64,000 bases of DNA from Bactericera cockerelli (Eukaryota > Arthropoda > Insecta > Hemiptera > Triozidae), in NCBI GenBank assembly GCA_024516035.1, contig CM044956.1:24061383-24125382 (forward strand). Direction: 5' to 3'. The notes under the pieces are model-generated. The model saw only the letters and a program-made list of their open reading frames with translations, ran no database searches and was not told the origin of the DNA. Numbering within the stretch: position 1 is the stretch's first letter; each line of letters starts with the position of its first letter. A program made the position numbers and the translations under genes. Shown here one piece after another: positions 24,618 through 35,318 of the stretch.

Positions 24618-25108
24618 GTAGGCAGCTCAGAGCTTCCAGTACAACAACAGATGAACACTCGAGTACAGGTATAAGTAGGCAGCTCAGAGCTCCCAGTACA
24701 ACAACAGATGAACACTCGAGTACAGGTATAAGTAGAGCTCAGAGCTCCAGTACAAACAGTGAACATCGAGTCAGGTATAAGTACAGCTCAAGCTCCCAGT
24801 ACAACAACAGATGAACACTCGAGTACAGGTATAAGTAGCAGCTCAGAGCTCCCAGTACAACAACAGTGAACACTCGAGTACAGGTATAAGTAGCAGCTCA
24901 GCAGCTCCAGTACAACAACAGATGAACACTCGAGTACAGGTATAAGTAAGCAGCTCAGAGCTCCCAGTACAACAACAGATGAACACTCGAGTACAGGTAT
25001 AAGTAAGCAGCTCAGAGCTCCCAGTACAACAACAGATGAACACTCGAGTACAGGTAAGTAAGTCAGCTCAGCTCAAGAGCTCCCAGTACAACAACAGATG
25101 AACACTCG
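24618..25108 (+). repeat. 57-bp tandem array, ~8.6 units
   Basis: The unit begins GTAGGCAGCTCAGAGCTCCC and continues AGTACAACAACAGATGAACA, then CTCGAGTACAGGTATAA. The period is 57 bp (19 codons), so stretches on both strands stay open and translate as 19-residue repeats (- strand: CTRVFICCCTGSSELP-like). Several units carry 1-3 base deletions that break the frame. I therefore treat it as a minisatellite and not a coding repeat. Confidence 0.9.
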
Positions 25109-25135
25109 AAAGTGTGGCGGAGTGTTGGCCTAGCC

Positions 25136-25352
25136 TGAAGTTACTTTTTGGAGGGTTAACGTCACTGTCAACTACAGTCATATCATGAGGGGGGTTTACC
25201 CTCATTAGCTGGAAACTCACAAACCAGCTACTCTTATTAAGCTCAACCCAGCCTCACTGGGGCCCGGAATAGCCAGTATTACGAGGCGAGGGTTCGAATT
25301 TGAATGGTCGCCCAAAGTCCTCACCATCAGTGACGAGAACTGGAGTATTCAA
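25136..25352 (-). mobile_element. SINE with 5S-derived head (copy 2), box A deleted
   Basis: On the - strand, 25352 to 25290 reads TTGAATACTCCAGTTCTCGT, then CACTGATGGTGAGGACTTTG, then GGCGACC. This is the same 5S-like head as at 4018-4104, but with the AGTTAAGCAAC (box A) stretch missing. The core (GGCTGGGTTGAGCTTAATAA, GTTTGTGAGTTTCCAGCTAA, GAGGGTAAAC) and the 3' part (ATATGACTGTAGTTGACAGT, GACGTTAAC) follow. The copy is probably transcriptionally dead. Confidence 0.75.
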
Positions 25353-26129
25353 CCTTTGAATCCATTCTAAATCATCGCAAGCTTTTCCCTATCAAAACTT
25401 TGCTATAGAATTTTCCACTTATAGTTCCAGAGAAAGCAGTGTGCTCTGACGTCACTCTTAGCCTGACGGCTTAGCAGAGAGATGAAGACGAAACAGAAAC
25501 AATCTCGAGTTATTCTCTTTATGATATCTAGAGAAACTGTTTATCCTTATCTTTTTTCAGTCTTCTTAGACTTCCTCCATATCTTCCAGGATTATTTTAT
25601 TTATTGTAGAAACTTAATTTTCATATATTATATTTTTTAGTACAAAATCTTTCCCAAGTCTCTTTGCACGAAGCAGTATTACAACTTTTCTCTCTTTTAT
25701 TCCTGAGTAACTTCTCGTTTCTCATTTGGCACATAAATTTTTCCAAGTTGCAAGTCTGTGTACAATTTTTCATTTTCTCTCCACCACCGGGCCTACGCTT
25801 CATCCATCCTTTCAAATTGGTTCCATTAGGATAAAAAATAGTGTCTACAGGATCTAGTTTTATTTCTCTTTCTCTCTTCACATTCCGTCCTTATCTTCTT
25901 CTTTCTCCCTTACTCTTTCTCGCACACTCTTCTACCTCTTCCTCTATATCTCCTTCTCACATAATTCACGCAGTAATCGCGAGGTAATATTTCCATGCCA
26001 GCCGGCTCTCAGACAGTGATATCTCGCACATGTCTGAGCTAGGAAAACCCCTCAAACGGAAAATGACGGAACCTCCTCTAAAAAGGAAGATATGACGATA
26101 CATTGTGACGAGTTGAGAGAAATAAAAGA

Positions 26130-26130
<1 letters not shown>
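25353..26130. other. Intergenic, nothing recognised
   Basis: No gene or repeat family recognised. Pyrimidine-rich from 25860 to 25960. Confidence 0.4.
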
Positions 26131-26163
<33 letters not shown>

Positions 26164-26216
26164 GAGAGAGAGAGGAGAGAGAGAGAGGAGGAGAGAGAGG
26201 AGAGAGAGAGAGAAGA
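26131..26216 (+). repeat. Imperfect (GA)n microsatellite
   Basis: About 85 bases of GA/GGA permutations. The open frames across it are compositional. Confidence 0.9.
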
Positions 26217-26249
26217 GATACACAAAAAAACCCATAACAGCCTAAAAAA

Positions 26250-26310
26250 TCGCAGATCTGGAGAATCGAACCTTCGTTCACCAGTTTACGAGTTCACTGG
26301 GTTGGTCAAT
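26250..26310 (-). other. tRNA-like fragment, Thr(CGT)-like
   Basis: The - strand reads GTGAACTCGTAAACTGGTGA, then ACGAAGGTTCGATTCTCC. The CTCGTAA would be an anticodon loop with CGT, and GGTTCGATTC is a good box B. Box A is not convincing. It is probably a fragment of a tRNA-derived repeat. Confidence 0.4.
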
Positions 26311-26328
26311 CGTGGGTAGATATTGAAT

Positions 26329-26552
26329 TTGCGAAGTTGATTAATTTAAAATTGGACCATCTAGAATACGTCTCCAATATGTGTATAAAATTTCGTTGTA
26401 TGTACAAAGAGACCAACAGACAAACAAAAAATCAAAGTTGCTCCGGAGGTCATGAAATGTCCAGAAATATTGAAATCGGAACAAAAAAATATTTTTTTTT
26501 ACAAAAACAAACACAATACTTCCGATCACTAATAATAGAAATTTATTGGATT
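26329..26552 (+). mobile_element. Family A repeat, right-end fragment
   Basis: It matches the last third of the full copies: AAATTGGACCATCTAGAA, a shortened CAGAC tract, CTCCGGAGGTCATGAAATGT, and ACACAATACTTCCGATCACT to the degenerate terminal hairpin. It is more diverged than the copies at 15-19 kb. Confidence 0.75.
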
Positions 26553-27879
26553 TTTTACTAATTTATTTACTGATATTAGAAGTAAAATGTCTTGTAATAT
26601 TTTTTACAGTTAACAATGCTTCAAAGGATTCAAAAGCTCAATCAATCCTTTTTATAAACAAGCCATGAATCAGAAGTATTATTAAGGGGAGCAAGCAACG
26701 AAATGAAATGGACTTGACTTTCCCCCCTGTCGGACACATCATTTCTCAAGATTGACAATTTCTGTATTGAGTGGAAACCGTCCAGTCAATAGGTAAAGCA
26801 GAGGGGGGGGGGGGGGGGATAGGGGTAGGCAGATAGAGGGGAGGAGGAGAGAGGGGTGGGCAAAGAGAGGGGAGGAGGAGAGACCATATTTATGCAAAAG
26901 AAAATAGACATCTAAAAATATACATACATACATATTGCAGGATACTTTCCTAAATATCATGACAGGATGAAGTATGATTGTCGACTAATGTTATTAAAAA
27001 GTGAGGGCCGGTATGCACTTGGAATGTGTTGCCGCCCAGGAGGGAGGAGGGGGGGGGAGACTCCTATGATGCATAACTTTCAGGGTGATCGCCACGATTT
27101 CTAAGGATACAAGTGTCAGATTAATATTAACAACCATGGCTAGCTCCGCCATCATGTACTTTTGTCAATCTACTATAGTGAACTAGCTAGCAGGTTCATT
27201 GAAAAACCTATTGTTCAAATTTGTCCAATTGTAATTTATTAAGTGTCTGTAAGTTTGTTTGAGAAATACTTTTAGCACCATTCGGTATGTACATCTATTT
27301 CGCCTGAAGAGGCTGTATTTATGCATGAATTGTGGTCACAATCCAAATACAACCAATACTGGAGGAAAAATGCAAGCTTTGGATGAAATTTAATCTCACA
27401 AATCCATAATCTAGCCTTAATGAGACGATGCCAACCTAGATTTACTGGAATTGTCAGGTGAAAACATTAAAAGGTTGTATGAAATATGTAAGTCTTATAA
27501 CTCAAGTCATTTGCATCACTGGTAGAGGGGTAGCATACAGCACCCTGTTGAAAAGGCCCCAGCATGTGACGAGAGATTTCCTTCGGACCTTTAATAGATT
27601 ACATTTTCCCCGTATGCAATTTACATTTCCTTTTTCTATGATTATAAATAATATTATAATATATCATACTTGGAAAATATACGTGTATTAGTATTATATA
27701 TATAAAAAAAGAAACTAGCCATGTTTCCCTCTAGTTTGAATTTTCTCAAGTGGCGTCCAGGCGAATCCCTCCATATTATTTATGAATGGTGGAAAATTGC
27801 TTACAATAAGTGCATTTTATACTGGAGCCCTTGCAGATGGTGAATTTTTTCGTGGTTGTTTGGAACTTTGTAACAAAAT
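26553..27879. other. Intergenic; G run and GA-rich tracts
   Basis: A homopolymer of about 16 G lies at 26803-26818, followed by GGGGAGGAGGAGAG repeats. Another G/A-rich patch lies at 27040-27060. No gene is supported. Confidence 0.45.
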
Positions 27880-28406
27880 ATTACTTCCGAGAAATTTCTA
27901 ACATTAGAAATGAGAAGTATGTGCTCTTTTTGTAAAAAACACAATGCTCCGATTTCATATTTTCTGGACCTTTTATAACCTCCAAAGCAACTTTGGTTTT
28001 GTGTTGGTCTGTAGTCTGTTAATTTTATTATATTTTTTTATTTATTTTATTTGTTAGTTACTATTTTTTTAGTTAACTAATTTCCTTGTAACGCGCAAAT
28101 CTCAAAAGTACTGAACGGAGTTCGACGACGTCCTATTTTAAATTAATCAACTTCTTGATTAAGCGGTTCTGGTGATAGAGAACATGGACAAAATTGTTTT
28201 TGGTCAAAGGCCACAACATTAAGATATAAAGTTTTTTGTTGGAATTTATAATGTAGGAAAAACGGTATTCTACCATATAAAACAAATTTGAAACGAATCG
28301 GTTGAGCTGTTTTGGAGATACAAGTGATTTAGTATAAAATCTCAAAATTACAAGTGTATCAATGTGAACAATACACGAGGAAGTTTTGTGTCCATAATTG
28401 GCAGTG
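27880..28406 (-). mobile_element. Family A repeat, internally deleted copy (inverted)
   Basis: Both termini are recognisable: ATTACTTCCGAGAAATTTCT on the left and CATAATTGGCAGTG on the right (+ strand). The length is about 530 bp against about 720 bp in full copies, the interior is rearranged, and the CAGAC array is absent. Confidence 0.75.
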
Positions 28407-30499
28407 TATTTATTATTATTACGAAGATTTTAAATATTTTCGTGTCATTTTAAATAATTCTGAAGACTTAAGATCTTATAATACGAGTAGAAATAAGTGT
28501 TGCATAATTTGCTATGCTTTCCTGTTTGGTGGAGATGCTATTATTACAGTTTCGAGAATCGATAATGTAAGTTCTTCTCACTATTCTCAAAAGTCTCATT
28601 CTGATTTATCCTATTTAACTGAAACATCTCATCTCTCACTGATCACAAGTATAGTAAAAGTTATTTCAAATATACTTCAAGTTCATATTGAATGATTCAT
28701 TAAGTTCCGCTGATATTTTTATACATTTTCAATATTTATATTTCATTGCTTGTTGACATGAACGTTAAGACCAATGATTTATACAAGTGGGGTATTTCGC
28801 CACTTAATTCGATGATTACAAGAAGTCTCATGAGAGTTATGGTATTAGCAGGGGCAATTTCCAAGGCATTTTGATTTAAGTAAAGTTCCTCCAAATATAA
28901 CGACGGAAATAATACTTTGTTCTCAAATTATACAGGGTGTCTCATTTTAAACGAACCAGCGCGATTATCGCAAACTATTGATCCCACAGATTGTTCTGAT
29001 AAATCTTTACAAGGTCGCCCTTATAGGTTAGATCGAGGTCAAATTCAGAAATTTAAATGGAACCTTATATTTTTAAGAATGGTAATTTTTTTTATTATTC
29101 ATCCTAGATGGGGTTATGAAGATCAAATCGACTGATTTTGAGGTGCTGATTAAGAATTTGGCATTCATTTTTTGCTATCTCTTACCGTTGAGTCACCAGT
29201 GGCGGACTTTGGCTTGTTTTCAGGGGATAAGGAAAGTCGTGTGGTGCCACACCAGATTTTTTCATCACAAAGAACATGCAGTAATTATTGTGTTTTACGA
29301 AAATTTGTCGAGAAATAAAATATTCCTGTTCAAAGTTCCCACCTATCCAATGGTTATAAAAACGGGCCCTGTTTCCTGATGTGGGAGGAGGATGCACAAG
29401 GTAGCGCGTGTGCCTCTTCAAGTATTTAATAAAATAGAAGTGGATTATGCCTATAAAAACATCCCCTCCCGCAGGATCCATATCGTAAAGTAAGAAATAA
29501 AACTAATGTTATTGCTCTCTCTATACATCAATTCAATTAAAGTAATAAGACGGCTGACCTCCCCCCCCCCCATCGTGCGGGTACGGGGGTGGTCGATATG
29601 TCACCCCCCCCCCGCCTTCCTCTTCACCCAACACTGGTCAAAACGGAGAAAAAATATATCGGGCATTCGGCATTGAGGGGGGAGTTTTTTTTTGAAACTT
29701 TTTTTAAAAAATTGTTTCTTTCATTCCGGCTGATCGTGACCAAGATTTCCCACACCGATAGGTTCCGTAAGAGAGGGGGGGGGGTCTTGCAGGATGGGGG
29801 GGGGGGGAGGAAGGGGAAGAAGGGATGAAGGGCTCTTCAGAAGTTTCCAAATTTTGCGTTTCTTTTCCGGGGGCGTGTCCATGGGCGATAATGTCTATTC
29901 TATGAGATTTCAAATCCCGTAAATCTTCTCGCAATTTCCATATAGAAACCGTTTTCGTTCTTTTTGAATCCCAGACGAATATTGATTTGCTTATCGAGAG
30001 GTATTTGTTTTTCGTTTCCGGGAGTTTGCAGGGATGACTGCTGCTTGCAGTTTCCGCTGTGAATGGCATAGCCATGTGTTGGGGAATAAATGAAATTATA
30101 TACAATATCTATATTGTTATTTTATTACAAATAAGTGTCATCAATAATGATGGCTCTTATAGTTAGTTCTCTGGGATCGAGAATACACTGCAAAATGGGA
30201 AATCTGTTCCTTAATAGTCGCTACGTCCCAACTTTCTTTGTAAAACTTTCTTTGGTGATATTACTCACAAAATACAACCTCAATTCTAATGTTTATGATT
30301 TAGCCGCTTCCCTCCTTGTGTGTTTTGAGGAAAATTCCTCCGGATCTTTTCTTTACTGTCGATACGTGACACAAACACAATAATTCACCTGTAAGGACGA
30401 TATTTTACTTTGCTTTTAATTTGAAAAAAAAATTATGTGACTCATTGTGCTGCCAATAAGTCAGGCTTAGTAAAAATACTGAGGAAAGTACCTCATTTC
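28407..30499. other. Repeat debris; homopolymer C/G tracts; family D fragment
   Basis: At 28933 a TACAGGGTGTCTCATTTTAA phrase looks like the edge of a transposon-type repeat, but no matching opposite end was found. A family D fragment (GGAAAGTCGTGTGGTGCCAC) is at about 29231-29260. C runs at 29560-29610 and G runs at 29777-29808 are low complexity. No gene is supported. Confidence 0.4.
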
Positions 30500-30710
30500 T
30501 AGAACAGTGGGAACCATGGTGAATATCACACGACTTTCTATTACCAAAACGTGAGCAGGTATTTTTTTAATATAAATTTCTGAAAATAAATTAGACTGTA
30601 AAAATTAAAAAAGGTAACTAAAAGAAGTTACACACACACACAACGCACAGTCGCACACACACAGATACACACACAATACACACACACACACTCTCACACA
30701 CATACATATA
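30500..30710 (-). mobile_element. Interspersed repeat family D, copy 2, with (CA)n
   Basis: Read on the - strand, a TG-rich tract leads into AACTTCTTTTAGTTACCTTT, then TACAGTCTAATTTATTTTCA and GGTAATAGAAAGTCGTGTGA. This is collinear with 23744-23860. The CA tract at 30632-30705 is therefore likely part of the element. Confidence 0.65.
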
Positions 30711-30951
30711 CATACGAACTTGGATGAAAATCACTTTTTTGGAATCAGGAGAATCTAATTAGTCCAGAAATGTTATCAGCTCAATTTCGAAAAAATCGAC
30801 CGAAAACAATACTTTCTATATCTTATAGCTAATACAAAATAAAAGAGAGAGACAGAGAAGGAGGGAAAGAGAGAGAAATTTTGCACTCTTTAATTTTACT
30901 CTCCTTATCCTATAGATAGGAAAGTAATGTTTTAAATACAATAGTAAATAA

Positions 30952-31117
30952 TTCTCGTGACGCTGGCTTTCCGGCCCCACTCAGGCTGGGTGAGGTCAAT
31001 GTGAGTAGCAGGTTTGTGAGTTTCCTGCGAATGGAGGGTAAAACCCCGTCGTGATATGACCATGGCAGTTGAAAGCGACGTTAAACCCACTTAAAAAAAA
31101 AAAAAAAAAAAAAAAAA
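30952..31117 (+). mobile_element. SINE core and tail copy with poly(A) (copy 3, head lost)
   Basis: CCGGCCCCACTCAGGCTGGG, GTGAGGTCAATGTGAGTAGC, AGTTTCCTGCGAATGGAGGG and GATATGACCATGGCAGTTGA, then AAGCGACGTTAAACCCAC, are followed by a ~25-base A run (31093-31117). This is the least diverged copy of the 3' half and shows that the family ends in poly(A). Only a trace of the 5S head (TTCTCGT) remains. Confidence 0.8.
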
Positions 31118-31680
31118 TAGTAAAGTAAATATTTTAACACCTAAGATAATTCTACCTCATAGTGGGAGAGAGAGGGAGGAAGAGAAAAAAGGGGAGAGGA
31201 AGAGACAAGGAGAGACAGAATATAGTAGATAACGTAGGAAAGAGAAGACGAAGGAGAGATGAAAACAAGAGAGATAGAGAGTGACTTTCTGAATTCATTT
31301 GCGTTTCTATCTTCACTGAATGAGCTCAAGTACACACTAAACCATACTTAAGCCCTTGGAATTTAAGCAGACTCCTGTTTCTATGCTTCAGTTGATTCCT
31401 GATAAGAGATAGCCTGTGAGAGAGAGAAGAGAAGGAGGAATAAAGAAATAGCAAGGGAGACAGAGACATTGCACTCTTGTTCTGTAAACTTATAGTGCTT
31501 TAATGGGGGAGCATTACACACCACGTTTTATTGTATCTATCAGATATCAACCCCCTCACTAAACCTCCATGCCACCAGATAACATACTTGTTTACTTGTG
31601 AAGGCACAGCACAAGACTTACTGAGGGTAAATCCAGTACAAACTGTCAGTGTAACATTGTGGGCCCTTAACCTTTCCACC
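31118..31680. other. GA-rich spacer, no gene
   Basis: Purine-rich on the + strand from 31160 to 31290. Nothing else recognised. Confidence 0.4.
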
Positions 31681-31941
31681 GATCTCAGTAGCTTGATTGA
31701 TAAAGCGGCGGACTTGTAACCTGAAGGTCGGTGGTTCAAGTCCCGGTTTCAGCGTAGATTTAGTAAAGCGAGTTTTAGTAGTTGTGAAATCACGAAAGTG
31801 ATTAACAGAAGTATGATAGTTTAATTTATAAATTTAATATTAGAAAACACACAGTCTAGAATTACCATGATAGTACGTAATCCTAAAAATTCACTTACAA
31901 ACTTGCTTGTAGCACTTGTAGGGTACTTGAACTGGAACTTT
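31681..31941 (+). mobile_element. tRNA-headed SINE family S3, copy 1
   Basis: Box-A-like CAGTAGCTTGATTGATAAAG and box-B-like GGTGGTTCAAGTCCCGG are spaced as in a tRNA. A ~190-bp body follows (GCGAGTTTTAGTAGTTGTGA, CACGAAAGTGATTAACAG, ACACACAGTCTAGAATTAC), ending at GGGTACTTGAACTGGAACTT. The inverted copy at 49001-49254 matches over the whole length. Confidence 0.8.
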
Positions 31942-34185
31942 AAAGATTTAAAGGTTGGATGGTAAAGATTACCTCAGGCAATAATCCCGCCCTTCGAGAT
32001 TTATGTAAATAAAGTTCAATAAAGATTTTACTACTACTTCTATCACTGGTAAACCAAAATGTATCTTAAGATTTCTATAGTTTTGTTAGATTTTTTCTAG
32101 GAATTTCTCAAGTCAGTGAATTTTCAAGAAATTCTCTTACAGAAGGGAAAGAACGTGCTACGAGAGAGATTACTTCACGCAGGAGCTATTATCTCTCCCT
32201 CTTAACATTCTCAAGGAAACAAAGCGTTATGGACTTAATCCCATATACAGCTGCGGGGGAAAGAGTCTCTTAATAAAAATAAAATCCCACCATTCCAATA
32301 ATAGATATGGCGGGAAATTCCGGAACAGAGACAGCGGAGGAAGATTGCAGTCTTAAGAACCTCTCTCTCTCCAAAATAATAAAATACAGTTTTTTCTGTG
32401 AGCCCATTACAGATAAAATAATCCCGGGGGACCCAGGCATCAGTTTTCCAAAATAAATTTTGCTGAGACGGTTACAAATTTGCGTCATGGCATTTTTTGA
32501 GGTCATATTATTTGGGGCTTTTGTTAGGGCTTTTACACTTTAGATTTTTAAACTTTGGTAGCTAACAAGTAATAGCTTGAACTGTTATACAAGTGACAAC
32601 CCCCTAAATTATTAGTCCGATCTTATTTTTCAAGCAATCTGTAGTACTTGTTTCAGAGCTTAGAGTAATCATGTTGCGATGAATTTTAATTTCTGACTCG
32701 CCAGAAAGTCGTATCACACAATAATGAAATTCAGTAACATTTCCATGTAGCAACAAATGAGTATTTATTTTTCTTTTCAATTTCGACAAAAGTTGAAAGT
32801 TCAAGAGAAAAGAGGAAGTAGCGTGCTGTCAGTCTAACCTAATGTTTCCTCATCTTCTTGCCACAGCCGGAAGACATCGTGGAATAAACGCCGTCTTTTA
32901 TGTGGTTAGAGCAGTAAGGAAAAAAGATTAATACAATAATAATTAATATAGCTAAATTTTTAATTAATTATAGGAGGTAAAACAAAACAACATTATTTTT
33001 TAATATTGGAGTAAGGAAAGTAGAGCTGAATGATCAGTCCCCTCTATCCTCTGAGGGTTTCCCTCTCTTTCTGTGCATATTTCCTGTAAACTCTTATTTC
33101 CAAGCGGAAAAGGGTAAAAAAATTATCTTTCCTCTATTGTTACGGGTCTGCAGTTAAAAGATATCTCACCGCATTTGAACGAGCATGCAAGATGCCTGGC
33201 TGCCTTGAACTGAAATATTATGTGTACGTATCTTTGAACTATCTTAGAAAAAAAGGCATTTCAAATTCAACATTATTATCATAATAGAATATAACATCTT
33301 CAGTTTTTTTATTGTTATGTATGTACATTGTACCTACATGTATTAGTATGATTTCTATATGTTTCTTATATTTGCAAATGCAAACAGGGCTAAACCCGTC
33401 AATACACATCCGTTTTCCGGGCAATATTATTATTATTTTATGTTGGTCTTTAAAATAGGTATCGAATTATGACATTTTAGAGTTAGTAAAATGAGTTCAA
33501 TTTTTATCCCTATTAGGTAAGAGATCCGCGTACACAAGATTTGCCAATGAGGTTCTATTATTGATAAAGTTATTTTCTTGGTGTAATTTTATTATTCACC
33601 AACTAAAGTATGTATGAATGCAACATAATTAATATCAGAAGAATTAAACCAAAGTCTTGCGTAAAAGTTTTTCAACTACAGCTTTTCTCAGTAAATTATT
33701 TCCATTTTAATTTTTTAAACTCTGCCAGTTTTGTCTATAACAATAAAAAAAGTTTAAAAATGAAAATATTTCTCAATCAGAGTGGTTTTAACATTTTCTC
33801 CAGGCATTTCCACTCCATTGACCACGTTCAACAGAAAAATCCCATCAACCTTTTAAAAAAAGCATTTGGTGCGTGAGGCAGTGAACATTAAACCCCTATT
33901 ACAAAGTACTTTGGAGAAACACAAAAAATAAAGAGAACATTTGATTCCAGAATAATGGAGGTATAAGACATTATGGCATTTCCTACAATCCCTTGCCTTG
34001 AGGTCCAATCTATTTGTGGTAGAGCTTTCTTTGTCTTCTACAACTGGCGGTTACAAAATATTCTCAATTTACGAGATTTTTCAAATTGTAAAACAGTAAG
34101 TAAATATAGTCAAAACATTCAAAAACTTAAATGGTATTTATGATATATAATAGTGAATTAGTGATTATATGTACGTTTTTGTAAA
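31942..34185. other. Intergenic except one tiny candidate exon
   Basis: AT-rich sequence. AAAGTTCAATAAAGATTTTA near 32011 resembles an old polyadenylated tail. No other coding or repeat signal was found. Confidence 0.4.
32867..32887 (+). CDS. Candidate terminal mini-exon (weak)
   Basis: A strong 3' splice site (TTTCCTCATCTTCTTGCCACAG) precedes 21 bases that read Pro-Glu-Asp-Ile-Val-Glu-stop in one phase, with AATAAA overlapping the stop. Upstream exons were not identified, so this may be chance. Confidence 0.2.
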   Translation, partial: PEDIVE

Positions 34186-34290
34186 AAAAAAAATACAAGT
34201 AATTTGTATAAAATCTCGAAATTGCCACGTGCATCATACAATGTGAACGAATCACGAGGAAGTATTGTGTCCATAATTTGCAGTGTATTT
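34186..34290 (-). mobile_element. Family A repeat, left-end fragment (inverted)
   Basis: The + strand reads TACAAGTAATTTGTATAAAA, then CTCGAAATTGCCACGTGC and AATCACGAGGAAGTATTGTG to CATAATTTGCAGTG. This is the reverse complement of the first ~100 bases of family A. Confidence 0.8.
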
Positions 34291-34686
34291 ACTTTATATT
34301 ACCTATCAGCCATAAGGTAAAAAAATAATTATGAATTTCTTCATTTCAATTTACAAATGTAAAAAAAAAAATGTACTTTTACGCCGTTACTCGTATAATA
34401 TGTCCCCAACATCTACTGGACTGTATCTGGGAAACTTCATGGAATTATTATTATTATATTAGATGAGAAAATAGATACCTACAGCCACAGTAATCGTGCA
34501 GCATTCATCTTAATATTATTAGAAATTATAGAGGAAACTTTATCCACAGACAAACGAAATTAAATTAGAGAAAAGATATAATAAGCACAAAGAAGTAGTC
34601 ACGAAGGAAGAAATGGAGAAGAAGCAGAAGGAGGAGAAACAGAAAGAGAAGGGAATGGAAGAGGAGGAGGATAAGAGAAGAAAATA

Positions 34687-35318
34687 CACTGCCACAATAC
34701 TTCCTCGTGATTCGTTAACATTGTATACACTTGGTAATTTTGAGATTTTATACTAAATCACTTGTATCTCCAAAACATTTTAACAGATTTTCTTCAAAAT
34801 TATATATTTTAGAATACCGTTTTTGATATTTTTTAGATTCTACAAAAAATTCTGTATCGGCAAGTCAAATACCATATTTTTGCATATCTTTGTGCAAATT
34901 TTCGCAATTTCATACCAAGACTCAACCATAAATTCTCAAATATACTATTTAAAACGCTATAAGCATATGTCTACAAAATTTCATCAAAATTGGGTATTCC
35001 GTTCACGAGATATAAGCGTTAAAGTAAAAAGTTAGAAGTCAGGTAGGTGCATGGTATCGACAAGAACCGCTAGTGCGAATTTGATGAATTCCTAAAAGAC
35101 TCCGATATGTGTACATATACCTTCAGTTTTTTTCTGATATTTGCGCGTTACAAGGAATGTATATAACAAACCGACAGACAGACACAAATATTAAGTTGCT
35201 CAGGGAGTTATGAAACGTCCAGAAAAAAATTAAATTGGAGCAGAAAAATATTTTTTCTTTTTTACAAAAACGAACACAATACTTCTGATTTCTAATATTA
35301 GAAATTTATCGGAAGTAA
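34687..35318 (+). mobile_element. Family A repeat, near-complete copy 4
   Basis: It starts CACTGCC with the following AATTATGGA deleted, and runs collinearly to the terminal hairpin ending TATCGGAAG at 35318. Its CAGACAGAC array is short. It is more diverged than copies 1-3. Confidence 0.8.

Noticed and set aside
24455..24814. Ser/Thr-rich repeat protein
   Set aside because: It is produced by the 57-bp array. Unit indels break the frame and no promoter or splice context is seen.
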